Positions 27,724-37,747 are shown, counted from the first letter of the stretch. The stretch is DNA of 50,123 bases from Clostridiales bacterium (GCA_031265685.1 JAISCI010000029.1:1-50123), one strand, 5' to 3'. The notes: generated from the letters alone by a model not told the origin. Numbers and translations are program-made.

Positions 27724-29886
27724 ATGTCATTGTTAGACGCGATGTTTCTGCTGGCGCCGGTCGGCTCAATCCTGGCGCTTGTTTTCGCGGCCTTTCAGGC
27801 AAAGGGGGTACTCAAGTTCCCCGAGGGTTCGGACGTCATGAAGAGCATCTCGCAGAAGATCCGGATCGGCGCGAACGCGTATCTCAAGCGCCAATACAAG
27901 ACTGTCGGCCTGTTCTTCGTCGGGATGTTCGTCGTGCTCGGCGTTATGGCGTTTTTTAACATGCTGACGCCGTTCGTGCCGTTCGCATTCATCACGGGCG
28001 GCTTCTTCAGCGGACTTTCGGGCTTCGTCGGCATGAAAATAGCCACCGCCGCCAACGCCCGCACCGCCAACGCCTCGAGCGAGAGCCTTAACAAAGGCCT
28101 GCGCGTGGCTTTCTCCAGCGGGACGGTCATGGGGTTCACGGTCGTCGGGCTTGGCCTGCTCGATCTCTCCATCTGGTTCTTCCTGCTAAGGTACGCGTTC
28201 GCGCCGTATTTCGTGGACGTACACAACGTTGACGAGCTGGTGTCGTTTATCTCGCAGGCCATGCTGACGTTCGGCATGGGCGCCAGCAGCATGGCCCTGT
28301 TCGCGCGCGTCGGCGGCGGCATATTCACTAAAGCGGCGGACGTCGGCGCGGATCTTGTCGGCAAGGTTGAGGCCGGCATCCCCGAGGACGACCCCCGCAA
28401 CCCCGCCGTCATCGCCGATAATGTCGGCGACAATGTCGGCGACGTGGCCGGCATGGGCGCGGATCTCTACGAATCTTACGTCGGATCAATTGTCGCCACG
28501 ATCGCGCTCGCCGTGTCGGCGTTCAAGGATCCCGGCGATCCCACGTCGCTGGGCGCGATAAGGGGCGCGTCGGTACCTATGATCATGGCGGCCGTCGGAA
28601 CCCTCGCGTCCATCGTCGGAACATTCTTCGTCCGTACGGGCGAGAAGGCCAGCCAGCGCGCGCTGCTCTCCGCGCTGCGTAAGGGTACTTACATTTCGAG
28701 CGGGATAATCGTCGTCGCGGCGTTCCCGATCATATGGTTCGCGCTCGGACCCGAGAATATAGGCGTTTACGGCGCGGTTCTCTCCGGGCTTATCGCGGGC
28801 GTGCTGGTCGGCTTCTTTACCGAGTACTACACGTCGGACACGTATAAGCCGACGCGCCGCCTGGCCGATTCCAGCCTGACGGGACCGGCGACTCTCATCA
28901 TCAGCGGGCTGTCGCTGGGCATGGTCTCCACGTTCCTCCCGGTCGTCATAGTCGGCATATCCGTCCTCGTCAGCTACTACGCCTCAGGCGGGGCGGCCTC
29001 GTTCGCCCAGGGTCTGTACGGCGTCGGCATATCCGCCGTCGGAATGCTCTCGACGCTGGGGATAACGCTGGCCACGGACGCCTATGGACCCGTGGCGGAT
29101 AACGCCGGAGGTATCGCCGAAATGAGCGGCCTGCCTGAATCCGTGCGCGAGCGCACCGACGCGCTGGATTCGCTCGGCAATACGACCGCCGCGACCGGCA
29201 AGGGATTCGCGATAGGCAGCGCGGCGCTGACCGCCCTCGCCCTCATAGTCGCCTATACCGACGAGATCGCCGTCAAGGCGCCGGACTTCATTTTCCATCT
29301 CGACCTTACGTATCCGCCGACGCTGATCGGCCTGTTCATCGGCGCGATGCTCCCGTTCCTGTTCTCGTCGATGACGATGCAGGCCGTGGGGCGCGCGGCG
29401 CAAGGGATCGTCGTGGAAGTGCGCAGGCAATTCAAGGAAATCAAGGGGCTTCTTGAGGGCAAACCGGGCGTGGAGGCCGACTACGCCAAATGTGTGGACA
29501 TCTGCACCGGCTCCGCTCAGCGCGAGATGGTCGGTCCGGCGCTTACGGGCATAGCCGCGCCGATAGTCGTCGGACTTATCCTCGGCGTCAACGGCGTGGT
29601 CGGTATGCTGGCCGGGGCGACCGCCACGGGATTCGTGCTGGCCGTCATGATGTCGAACGCGGGCGGCGCGTGGGACAACGCGAAGAAGTTCATCGAGGCG
29701 GGCAAGCACGGCGGCAAAGGCTCTGATGCGCACAAGGCGGCGGTCGTCGGCGACACGGTCGGCGATCCGTTCAAGGATACCTCCGGCCCGTCGATCAACA
29801 TACTGATCAAACTGCTAAGCATGGTGTCGATAGTGTTCGCCGGTCTGACGCTGACATTCAATTTGGTGGATACGCTGTTCAAATAA
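27724..29886 (+). CDS. hppA: K+-dependent membrane-bound ion-pumping pyrophosphatase
   Basis: 720 residues, about 16 membrane helices, the usual length for the family. Active-site motifs: GGGIFTKAADVGADLVGKVEAGIPEDDPRNPAVIADNVGDN-type region (quoted in part: ADVGADLVGKVEAGIPEDDP) and GDNVGDVAGMGADLYESY. The second acidic site includes GDTVGDPFKDTSGPS near the C-terminus. It couples hydrolysis of cytoplasmic pyrophosphate to pumping H+ or Na+ across the membrane. GNTTAATGKGFAIGSAAL carries Ala where K+-independent enzymes carry Lys, so K+ dependence is expected; whether it moves Na+ or H+ is not resolved here. It has its own promoter and a strong terminator, hence monocistronic. Confidence 0.95.
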   Translation: MSLLDAMFLLAPVGSILALVFAAFQAKGVLKFPEGSDVMKSISQKIRIGANAYLKRQYKTVGLFFVGMFVVLGVMAFFNMLTPFVPFAFITGGFFSGLSGFVGMKIATAANARTANASSESLNKGLRVAFSSGTVMGFTVVGLGLLDLSIWFFLLRYAFAPYFVDVHNVDELVSFISQAMLTFGMGASSMALFARVGGGIFTKAADVGADLVGKVEAGIPEDDPRNPAVIADNVGDNVGDVAGMGADLYESYVGSIVATIALAVSAFKDPGDPTSLGAIRGASVPMIMAAVGTLASIVGTFFVRTGEKASQRALLSALRKGTYISSGIIVVAAFPIIWFALGPENIGVYGAVLSGLIAGVLVGFFTEYYTSDTYKPTRRLADSSLTGPATLIISGLSLGMVSTFLPVVIVGISVLVSYYASGGAASFAQGLYGVGISAVGMLSTLGITLATDAYGPVADNAGGIAEMSGLPESVRERTDALDSLGNTTAATGKGFAIGSAALTALALIVAYTDEIAVKAPDFIFHLDLTYPPTLIGLFIGAMLPFLFSSMTMQAVGRAAQGIVVEVRRQFKEIKGLLEGKPGVEADYAKCVDICTGSAQREMVGPALTGIAAPIVVGLILGVNGVVGMLAGATATGFVLAVMMSNAGGAWDNAKKFIEAGKHGGKGSDAHKAAVVGDTVGDPFKDTSGPSINILIKLLSMVSIVFAGLTLTFNLVDTLFK

Positions 29887-29890
29887 GCGC

Positions 29891-29925
29891 CGAAAAGCCC
29901 CGCGCCTAGGGCGCGGGGCTTTTCG
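29891..29925 (+). terminator. Intrinsic terminator of hppA
   Basis: CGAAAAGCCCCGCGCC and GGCGCGGGGCTTTTCG form a long, perfect stem right after the stop codon, with a T-run in the descending arm. Confidence 0.92.
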
Positions 29926-30039
29926 GCGGCGGCGTGAAATAGGCGCGGATATCGAATCATCAAATCGCGCGGGAAACCGGACACGACCGCGGAACGATAT
30001 CACGGATATGAAGCGAATACCGCACATCACCTCAACTCT

Positions 30040-30213
30040 CAGACCACGCAAAAACGCACAAAGCCACAGCAAAAGCCCTCGGAACACGGTATAATAAAAG
30101 CGGCGAAAACGATTGCGGAGGCGACGATCATGCCCAAGCAGGGCAAAAACCGGAACCGACTGACGCTGATCCCAATATGTCCGGGCGATTATATTGAATC
30201 TAACAGCGTATGA
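30040..30213 (+). mobile_element. Solo left end of an IS1182-like element
   Basis: Contains GGTATAATAAAAGCGG, GATTGCGGAGGCGA and an ATG opening MPKQGKNRNRLTLIPICPGDYIESNSV before a stop. It parallels base by base the left end of the IS at 49950-50123, whose frame reads QGENRNQLALEPLCLDDYIEPDS. Only about 27 codons of the transposase remain. The sequence then joins unrelated DNA leading into a recombinase remnant. Confidence 0.75.
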
Positions 30214-30294
30214 AGTATAGTGTTTGAGAATGCGTCATAGACTTAACGGGTCTCCCCTTATCGCAGCTTTTGACGTGATCAAACGAAGACTTAC

Positions 30295-30696
30295 TTGATT
30301 AGGGCGCAGGAGGAAAAATTGCGAAGCTATGCGGTAGCCAGGGATTGGGCGGTCTACAAAATTTACGCGGACGAGGGAGTCAGCGCGAAGGACATTGATG
30401 GCCGCCCGGCGGTCAAGTAGTTGATTGCGGACATTACGGAGGGCAATGTCAACAATGTGCTGGTCTATAAAATCAATCGTTTGACGCGCTCGGTGAAAAA
30501 TCTGATTGAGTTGGTTGACTTGTTCAATCAGCACCGTTGCGCCTTTAACTCGTTAAACGAGTCGATTGACACCACCACCGCCACCGGGCGCATGTTCCTA
30601 AAAATCGTGGGGATTTTCGCCGAGTTTGAGCGGGAGAACTTGGCGGAGCGGGTACGGCTGGGACTGGAGCGGAAGGTGCGCGAGGGCTATACCTAA
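30295..30696 (+). pseudogene. Serine recombinase fragment with an in-frame stop
   Basis: The frame reads RAQEEKLRSYAVARDWAVYK and YADEGVSAKDIDGRPAVK, then TAG at 30418-30420, and goes on LIADITEGNVNNVLVYKINRLTRSVKNLIELVDLF and FAEFERENLAERVRLGLERKVREGYT. This is the resolvase catalytic domain of a large serine recombinase of clostridial elements. The N-terminus with the catalytic Ser and the whole DNA-binding part are missing, so it is dead. The nonsense codon is a single change from CAG. Confidence 0.85.
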
Positions 30697-30802
30697 AGCC
30701 TTTCACTCATCAAGTAGGGTTTTCCGTCTTTTTTTATCCCGCCGAGTATATCGGTCGCTTTTAATCTAAAAACTCTGTGGAAAAAGGTACTTGATTACCC
30801 GG

Positions 30803-30830
30803 TTGACAATATCGCAAGGCGTGATATAGT
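30803..30830 (+). promoter_or_regulatory. Promoter-like site in the remnant region
   Basis: TTGACA (30803-30808) and TATAGT (30825-30830) are 16 bp apart. They precede an ATG at 30833 opening a 75-codon frame with no recognisable motif or ribosome site. A GGGCTTTTTT...AAAAAAGCCC hairpin lies within that frame (30886-30919), so this may be a leader with an attenuator left from a mobile element. Otherwise 30697-31130 shows nothing I can support. Confidence 0.4.
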
Positions 30831-31130
30831 CTATGTCAGAGTTTTTAGGCATTAAAAACCAACGTCCTTACCGTCTAAAGTTCGGGGGCTTTTTTTGCTT
30901 TTTAGGCACTAAAAAAGCCCTTTTGTTGGTGGCAGATGTACAAAAACATACATTTTGGCAAATGATTTCTCACCTGCCAGTCGCAAAAAGGCTTTCAATA
31001 ACAATATGTTATAGTATGTTTTTGTTTTTTACAATCCCTATTTGCCATGGTTTCGTCTGATTTGTCCGGCAAAACGCCGATAAATTGCGAAGTCGGCACG
31101 AATTGCCCGGCTGATCCGCCGTAAATCTTT

Positions 31131-31660
31131 TTAGTCGTGCTGATCCTTTCGCAAATATTTGTCCACAAAGTCCGAAAAATCGCGCGCCGCGCCCTCGTCC
31201 GCGTAATCGTCCCAAAGCCAGACGGCGTTACCCTGCGCTTCCTGAACGCACACGCCCTCGCGCACAATCGTCCGGTACACGCGCGTCTCCAGTTTCGCGG
31301 CCCAAGCCATCATCAGGCTTATGTACAGCCGCTCGTTGTTCGTCGCCCTGTTTCGCCCCAGAAGAATGCCGTCAATCCGCAGCTTTGGGTTAAGCTGGCG
31401 AATTTCCGGCAGACCTTCGATCAGGTTGACACAGCCTTGAACGTTCGCGCTGTCGGGATGAAGCGTGATGATCATATCGTCGGCGCAGTTCGCGGCTTGC
31501 AGCATCTGCATCGTTCCGACCAGCGGCTGGTTGTCGATGACGATGTAGGAATATTCAGACTTTATCGGCTCCAGCGCCTTGTCAAGCGCCTTGACGCCGT
31601 TCATCGACGTGCTGGAACTGTTCTACCAGATGGCCGCTCTGTCCAAAACATTTTCCAAAA
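31131..31660 (-). pseudogene. ParA/Soj-type ATPase remnant
   Basis: The minus frame carries YSYIVIDNQPLVGTMQMLQAAN (the Walker B region of ParA), DDMIITLHPDSANVQGCVNLIEG, and NPKLRIDGILLGRN, with a normal C-terminus ending RKDQHD. Upstream, the same frame continues as NVLDRAAIW, a TAG at 31625-31623, and NSSSTSM. The Walker A part is gone. ParA proteins segregate plasmids and integrative elements; this copy is truncated and interrupted. Confidence 0.75.
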
Positions 31661-31833
31661 AACGTCAGGGAAAAAGTGAGCCATATATCCGGTGTAGGCT
31701 ACCCTCGGATAGGCAAATCATAATAAGGACATCTCTCATAGAAAATAAAGCCAACTGTATTTTGAGCCATACCCAACTGGGCATATGCATTATAACATAG
31801 ATGAAATGCCGTGACAGGACATTTAAGGAAAAA

Positions 31834-32151
31834 TTATCCTCTCGCCACTTGGGGTTGGTCGTTCCAATTCTTGAAATTTTTGTTCGGCAAGTGTAGCCGC
31901 GTGTTTGGGTGTTTTGCCCGGATTTTCTCTATAAATTCGCGGCCAGCCTCGTCGTTGTCCACGCACAAAACCGGCTCGGCTCCCACTCCGGCGACGCCGA
32001 GCGTATGCTCCAGCACGTTTTCTTTCAACCCCGCCAGCGATACCAAAAGACATCCGGTCAGAGACTTGCCAACGCCGCGCTCAATCTCAATAAAAGATAA
32101 CAAATCAATTCCGCTCTCAAAATAGAACGCATAGGCGGTCTTTTCACCGAA
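31834..32151 (-). pseudogene. Toprim (DUF3991-type) protein remnant
   Basis: The minus frame, extended upstream of the listed ATG, reads FHFGEKTAYAFYFESGIDLLS, then AEPVLCVDNDEAGREFIEKI and KNWNDQ. The acidic VDNDEAG motif and the E..IDLLS segment are those of Toprim primase-like proteins of conjugative elements. Both ends of the protein are missing. The DNA between it and the ParA remnant (31661-31833) shows no gene. Confidence 0.7.
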
Positions 32152-32304
32152 GTGAAACTATTTCCAGACTTCCGCGGATCAACGCTATATGCCCTGTCGA
32201 TTATTATAGCGCTTGTCGTGATGAATTTCAAGTGATATTGCTGCTGATATTCTTACCGACGCGCGTTACTTTAGGGTTATGATGAACATTTTCGCCTGTC
32301 TTTC

Positions 32305-32334
32305 TTGCGCATCCCTATTAATTTATGCTATAAT
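32305..32334 (+). promoter_or_regulatory. Promoter of the GH127 gene
   Basis: TTGCGC (32305-32310) and TATAAT (32329-32334) are 18 bp apart. The leader to the start codon at 32560 is about 220 bases and contains the nested palindrome, which could fold in the transcript. Confidence 0.6.
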
Positions 32335-32399
32335 TAAATAACTAATGATTAATTAAAAGGAAGGCGGTATATATGGGCTAAAAGTGAAAAGTAAAAGGT

Positions 32400-32520
32400 A
32401 ATTTTCGCCTGATGGAATTTCGCTTGGTTCGAAGCATTTTTGCTTGGACGAAGTTTGCTTGAACCACGCAAACTTCTGTCACGCAAAAATGCGATGCGAA
32501 ATTCGTACCCGCGAAAATTC
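32400..32520. repeat. Nested palindrome composite, complete four levels
   Basis: Concentric arm pairs: AATTTTCGC (32400) with GCGAAAATT (32511-32519); GAATTTCGC (32415) with GCGAAATTC (32496-32504); GCATTTTTGC (32434) with GCAAAAATGC (32483-32492); GAAGTTTGC (32450) with GCAAACTTC (32468-32476) around loop TTGAACCAC. All four pairs are perfectly complementary although their sequences differ. Confidence 0.88.
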
Positions 32521-32559
32521 ATGCCGAAAAGGCAATCCAAGAAAGAAGGTTAACTGTTA

Positions 32560-35500
32560 ATGAAAAAACGTATTCCGCGAGCGGTGTCGGCGATTGCTCT
32601 GGCGGTATTGATGTGCCTGCCGGGCGGTCTGACCGCCCAAGCGGGGATCGGAGACGTTGACGGCGCGTGGAGCGCGGGGCTTGTGCTTGACCTGCCGTTC
32701 GACGGGAACCTGACGGACGCGACGGGCAAACACACCGTAACCGCCGCCAACTACGACGGCGCGACGACGGTAACTTACGTAAACGGCGCGGACGGCGGCG
32801 CGAACCGCGCGGTGCGGCTGTCCGGCAATACTTATCTGAACATTGGTTCTGAGGCCGACTTGAACCCGGAGAGCATGACGCTGTCGTTCTGGATTAACCC
32901 GAGCGCGGCAATCACCGGCGAGCAGATTGTCATGTGGAACAAGAACGCCTACAATTCCGCGGGCTGGTACGTAACGCTGCTGTCCGACACCGTACCGATC
33001 AAGCTTTCGGTCGGTACGGAGCCGTTCGAGATAAGCGTGCACGGCGCGCGTGCCGATTTCTTCCCGGTCGGCAAATGGACGCACATCGCCGTCACCTTTG
33101 ACGGCACCGCAAAAGAGACCCGGATATTCCGCAACGGCGTACCGCAGACTCTGAGCGTAGACCAGGGAAGCGCCGCGAGCGCCGCGATTTCTGACAGCGG
33201 CGTCCACAAATCCATCGGATGGAACGGGCCTAACCACCATAACGGCGGATGGCTCGCGAATTCGGCGCTCGACGGTCTGAAGCTGTTCGACGGCGCGGTG
33301 ACGGAACAGGAAGTTGTGGAACTGTACAACGAAGCCGGGACAAAACTCGCGGCGACGGCGGACTTCACGTCGGACGTTATTCTGGATCTGAAATTTGACG
33401 GCGACACGAACGACGCGTCATCCGGCGCAAATAACTATAGCGTCGCCTCGGGAACCGCCGGATACACGACCGGAGTGGACGGCGCGGCGAACCACGCGTT
33501 CCTATTCAACGGATCGACTTGGCTGGAAACCCCGGCCTCGGGCAGCGAAGACTTGAACCCCGAATCGTTTACGGTCTCCTTTTGGGTGAAACCGACCGGG
33601 ACGATGAGCGGAGAGCAGATCTTTTTCTGGAACAAGAACCAGTATAACCAAGCCGGCTGGTATATCGGATCCAATACGAACGATAAGCCGCTTGTCGTAT
33701 CGGTCGGCGTGGGTACGGGCGGATCGGGCAGCGGGCAGCCGCTGGAATTTAATATTGAAACATCGCGCGCGGCGTTTTTCCCGGCGGATACTTGGACGCA
33801 TATCGCCGTGTCGTATGACGGCGCCGCCAAGGAATGCAAGATATATCGCGACGGGATAATGCAGATTGCCGCCGACGGCGCGACAACGGGCAACGCGACG
33901 GCGGCGGGGGCGGTCGCGGACAGCGGCGTCAAGAAGATGATCGGGCGCAACGGACCATCGCACAACAGCGGCGGAAACCTGAGCGTCGCGCTTGACAACG
34001 CGCTGATGTGGAAGAGGGTAGTCCCGCAGAACGCGCTCGCGGATCTGTACGGACTCCACGCGGAGCTGGACGCGCAGGCTCTCGTCAATAAGGATACCGT
34101 CTCCCTCCCGGCGCAGATATCGTCGAGTATAACGCTGCCCGTTATCGGTCAGCAGGGTTCCCGCGTACGGTGGATCAGCTCGTCCCTCCCCGGAATTCTT
34201 TCCGCGGATGGAACCGTCGTCCGACCGGAGGAAACGACTGAAGTGACGCTAACCGCGGCGTTCACCTACGACGGGAAGACGGCGGTAAAAACGTTCACCG
34301 TGACGGTATTGGGGCGGGACGAATCGGACGGCACGGTAGTGCTCGAGGAAATGATGGAAAATATCGGCACGGACAGCGTGGAGCTGCTCGACGCGTACCT
34401 CTTGAACAACGAGATGAACGACGTGTCGTACCTGCTTTCACTTGACCCGCAAAGGTTCCTGTACCACTTCTACAAGACGGCCGGCGTAACGCAGCCGACG
34501 GGCAACACGGCTTACGACACACTGAACGGCGAGGCGACCTGGGAGCGCACGAACGACCTAAACTTCCGCGGACACATGTTCGGGCACTGGCTGGGCGCTT
34601 GCGCGCTGGCGTACCGCTCGGCGGACACGACGACCGATCAAAAGTCTCGGCTGCTGACGAAGATTCAAACCGCGCTCGCTGGGCTCGCGGCCTGCCAGAC
34701 CGCCTACGGAAACACGTACAGCGGCCGCGGCGGCTACATCGCGCCGTTCACCGAGAAGCGTCTCTATGAGCTGGACGGCGTTTCGGGCGGCGGCTACCAA
34801 ACCGCTTACGACGGAACCGTCTATGTGCCTTACTATAATCTTCACAAAGTTGTGGAAGGCCTGCTGCAAGTTTACTCGAGCTTCCGCGACATCGGAACGA
34901 CTACGGCGGCGACTGAGTCGGCGAGGGACGACGCTTTGGAGATAGTTTCCAAATTCGGCGACTATATGTACGACTGCCGCGTCAATAACGCGTCCTGGTC
35001 GGACTCGAGGACGCAAGGCACCGAATACGGCGGCTTCAACGAGGCTTTTTACGAGCTTTACGCCATAACCAAAAGCGCTAAGCATCTGCGCGTCGCCGAG
35101 GCTTTCGACGAAACGAGCAACTTCCAGCGCATGGTCAACGGCGAGGATTACCTGACGGACGTACACGCCAACACGACTATCCCGAAATACATCGGCGCCG
35201 TCAAGCGGTACGAGGTGTTCACGGAGAACGAAACGCTCTACAACACGCTGACCGCCGCCCAGCGGGAACAGCTTACGTCACTGTATCTGACGGCGGCTGA
35301 GAATTTCTGGGACATTGTAGTCCGCGATCACAGCTACATCACCGGCGACAACTCGACGGGCGAGCATTTCCGCTCTATCGTCGGCGGCAACGGGCTTAAG
35401 TACGACGCGGTGACGCGCAACCCGCCCGAAACCTGCGAAACCTGCAACGCCTACAACATGCTGAAGCTGACGCGCGAGCTGTACAGGATCACGGGCGACA

Positions 35501-37338
35501 AGAAATACTCCGACTTCTACGAGCGGACGTTCATAAACACGATCGTTTCGTCGATGAACCCGGAAACGGGCGGCATGACGTACTTCAACCCGATGTACTC
35601 GGGCTACTACAAACTGACCAACGCGAACCGCTTCTGGTGCTGCACGGGCACGGGCGTCGAGAACCACGTCAAGTACGGCGACTCGATCTACTTCAAGTCC
35701 GGCGGGGACGTATTTGTCAACATGTACTACTCGTCGATTCTGACGCTGACGGAGCTGAACCTCAAGCTGACCCAGGAGACAAGCATCCCCGTTTCCGACT
35801 CGGCGAGGTTCACCGTAGCCACGGCGTCCGGTTCGGGCGAGGTAGCCGCCGGCACTAACCTGCGCTTCCGCCGGCCGGATTGGATCGCGGGTACGCCGAC
35901 GGTTAAGGTAAACGGGGATGAAACGGCGGCGGTGATCGAGGGCGGATACATCGTCGTTAAAGGCGCCGCCGCGGGCGATGTAATCGAGCTGACCATCCCG
36001 GCGGGAACCGAGGCGTGGAGCGCCGCGGACGACGCGAGTTTCGTCGCTTTCCGCTACGGGCCGCTCGTGCTTTCGGCCACGCTCAGCGCCGTCGCGGACG
36101 TTTCGGCGGGCGACGGTACGGGCATATTGGTTCTCCACTCGTCCGACCCAGCGTCGGAACCCAACACGATCAACATCACCAACGGTCAGACGGTCGCGGA
36201 GTGGAAAGCCGACATAAACAACAACCTAGTACGCGCGTCCAACGCGACAAAGACGATAACCGGCAAGACGGGGACGATCAGCGTACCGCAGATCCGATTC
36301 CAGCTTACGGGTACAAGTCAGGACAGCCTTGTCTACATACCGCACTACATGCAGTACGCCAACCGTTACGGATTGTATATGAACGTCAAGACCGGCCCGG
36401 CAGCCCCGGCGCCCGAGCGGGAACCGATCCTGCGCTATACGTTCGACGCGGGCACGATAACCGGCACAACCGTCGAAGACGTAACCGGCAACGGCAACGA
36501 CGGCGCGCTGATGAGCGGAGCGGCGGCGTCCGCGTCCAGCCCGTTGGGAAATACCATGGGCAGCTCGCTTTCGCTGGACGGCGGCGCTCAATATGTCGAT
36601 ATCACGACCAACCCGCTTGACGGGCTTGTAAACTTCACGATATTGGCGTGGGTCAAGCCGGACGCGCTGGACAGCTGGGCGAGGGTGTTCGACTTCGGCC
36701 CGTCAGGCGAGAAGCCCGGCCTGTTCTTCACGATCAACAGGGGGAGTAATTTAGGGCGGCTGGCGTTTGAAACCGCCTCGTCAAACACGGCGGTGAACCT
36801 TACAAGCGCGCTTTCAACCTCCGCGTGGGCGCACCTTGCCTGCGTTATCGACGGGACGAGCGCCCGGCTCTACATCAACGGCGTCCTGGCGGGCGAGAAC
36901 GCCGCGTTTAACTATGATTCGGCGCTGGCGGGTCAATTTTCCGACAACTACCTCGGCAGGTCGCAATACGGCGGCGACGAGTACTACGACGGCGGTATCG
37001 ACGATTTCCAAATCTACAACTACGCGCTGTCCGGCGACGAGGTCGCGGACATATACCGAGGCGAGGAACCGCGGCGCGACCTTGAGTTCTCGTCGACGCT
37101 CAGCCTGACCGCGCAATGGCAGGCGGAAGTCCACAATCCCGGATACTTCGACAGCGAAAGCGTGACGGTCATCGTCGCGTACTACAATGCGGGCGGACGT
37201 CTTATCTACGTCCTTACAAAATCCGGGACGGTCGCGGGGTTGGGTTCGCTGACCCTCAACGAGTACGCGCCGCAGGGGGCGGCGTCCGCTAAGGCGTTCT
37301 TCTGGGACACGGCGTCATATGTTCCGCTGACGGCGTGA
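32560..37338 (+). CDS. Secreted GH127/GH146-type beta-L-arabinofuranosidase with LamG modules
   Basis: 1592 residues. A signal peptide (about 1-28) precedes two LamG/concanavalin-like domains (about 40-245 and 265-500), both with MTLSFWINP/FTVSFWVKP motifs. A bacterial Ig-like domain (about 505-585) and the GH127 (DUF1680) (alpha/alpha)6-barrel region (about 590-1180) follow. A third LamG domain spans about 1285-1495, and a C-terminal module is shared with the CE15 protein. The metal-thiolate site is visible as PPETCETCNAYN (Glu960, Cys962) and FWCCTGTGVENH (Cys1027, Cys1028), matching the Glu-Cys-Cys-Cys zinc set of characterised GH127 enzymes in which a Cys is the nucleophile. It releases beta-linked L-arabinofuranose from plant glycans outside the cell. 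Ribosome site AAGAAGG lies 13 bases upstream. Confidence 0.88.
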   Translation: MKKRIPRAVSAIALAVLMCLPGGLTAQAGIGDVDGAWSAGLVLDLPFDGNLTDATGKHTVTAANYDGATTVTYVNGADGGANRAVRLSGNTYLNIGSEADLNPESMTLSFWINPSAAITGEQIVMWNKNAYNSAGWYVTLLSDTVPIKLSVGTEPFEISVHGARADFFPVGKWTHIAVTFDGTAKETRIFRNGVPQTLSVDQGSAASAAISDSGVHKSIGWNGPNHHNGGWLANSALDGLKLFDGAVTEQEVVELYNEAGTKLAATADFTSDVILDLKFDGDTNDASSGANNYSVASGTAGYTTGVDGAANHAFLFNGSTWLETPASGSEDLNPESFTVSFWVKPTGTMSGEQIFFWNKNQYNQAGWYIGSNTNDKPLVVSVGVGTGGSGSGQPLEFNIETSRAAFFPADTWTHIAVSYDGAAKECKIYRDGIMQIAADGATTGNATAAGAVADSGVKKMIGRNGPSHNSGGNLSVALDNALMWKRVVPQNALADLYGLHAELDAQALVNKDTVSLPAQISSSITLPVIGQQGSRVRWISSSLPGILSADGTVVRPEETTEVTLTAAFTYDGKTAVKTFTVTVLGRDESDGTVVLEEMMENIGTDSVELLDAYLLNNEMNDVSYLLSLDPQRFLYHFYKTAGVTQPTGNTAYDTLNGEATWERTNDLNFRGHMFGHWLGACALAYRSADTTTDQKSRLLTKIQTALAGLAACQTAYGNTYSGRGGYIAPFTEKRLYELDGVSGGGYQTAYDGTVYVPYYNLHKVVEGLLQVYSSFRDIGTTTAATESARDDALEIVSKFGDYMYDCRVNNASWSDSRTQGTEYGGFNEAFYELYAITKSAKHLRVAEAFDETSNFQRMVNGEDYLTDVHANTTIPKYIGAVKRYEVFTENETLYNTLTAAQREQLTSLYLTAAENFWDIVVRDHSYITGDNSTGEHFRSIVGGNGLKYDAVTRNPPETCETCNAYNMLKLTRELYRITGDKKYSDFYERTFINTIVSSMNPETGGMTYFNPMYSGYYKLTNANRFWCCTGTGVENHVKYGDSIYFKSGGDVFVNMYYSSILTLTELNLKLTQETSIPVSDSARFTVATASGSGEVAAGTNLRFRRPDWIAGTPTVKVNGDETAAVIEGGYIVVKGAAAGDVIELTIPAGTEAWSAADDASFVAFRYGPLVLSATLSAVADVSAGDGTGILVLHSSDPASEPNTINITNGQTVAEWKADINNNLVRASNATKTITGKTGTISVPQIRFQLTGTSQDSLVYIPHYMQYANRYGLYMNVKTGPAAPAPEREPILRYTFDAGTITGTTVEDVTGNGNDGALMSGAAASASSPLGNTMGSSLSLDGGAQYVDITTNPLDGLVNFTILAWVKPDALDSWARVFDFGPSGEKPGLFFTINRGSNLGRLAFETASSNTAVNLTSALSTSAWAHLACVIDGTSARLYINGVLAGENAAFNYDSALAGQFSDNYLGRSQYGGDEYYDGGIDDFQIYNYALSGDEVADIYRGEEPRRDLEFSSTLSLTAQWQAEVHNPGYFDSESVTVIVAYYNAGGRLIYVLTKSGTVAGLGSLTLNEYAPQGAASAKAFFWDTASYVPLTA

Positions 37339-37344
37339 GCGGGG

Positions 37345-37367
37345 AGGGGTTGAAAACTTCAACCCCT
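37345..37367 (+). terminator. Terminator-like hairpin after GH127
   Basis: AGGGGTTGAA and TTCAACCCCT form a 10-bp stem with a 3-base loop just after the stop codon. A run of Ts is lacking, so termination may be weak. Confidence 0.55.
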
Positions 37368-37721
37368 TGCGCTGTTTCAACAAAACATAATAGCCGGCTA
37401 TGTAAACGACGCTAAAGAAAGGTTTGACAAGCTTCCCATAGCGTGCGGCAGCAGGATTGTGTTTCTACTCGAAAAATCACTCACCGCAGCAATATAATTG
37501 AAATCGCCCGCCGCATTTTCAAAGTTCGCTTAAATTCGCGTTTTGTTGATGTCGGTATATTCGTAGGCGTCAGCGGCGTCCAGCCCTTGGACGTCCGACA
37601 GTACGTAGTGCCGGTCAGGATTTTGCCCCAATCCCCAAAATTCGTTTCCTATCCGCACTGATTGATTTCCTCACGAATCAGCGTGACTTCCAGCATTTCA
37701 AGCACCGGCCAGCCCTTCACT

Positions 37722-37747
37722 GAATTTTGCGGGTCCAAGCAAAATTC
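37722..37747. repeat. Family A palindrome in phage-like remnant, a
   Basis: GAATTTTGC, loop GGGTCCAA, GCAAAATTC. Confidence 0.8.
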
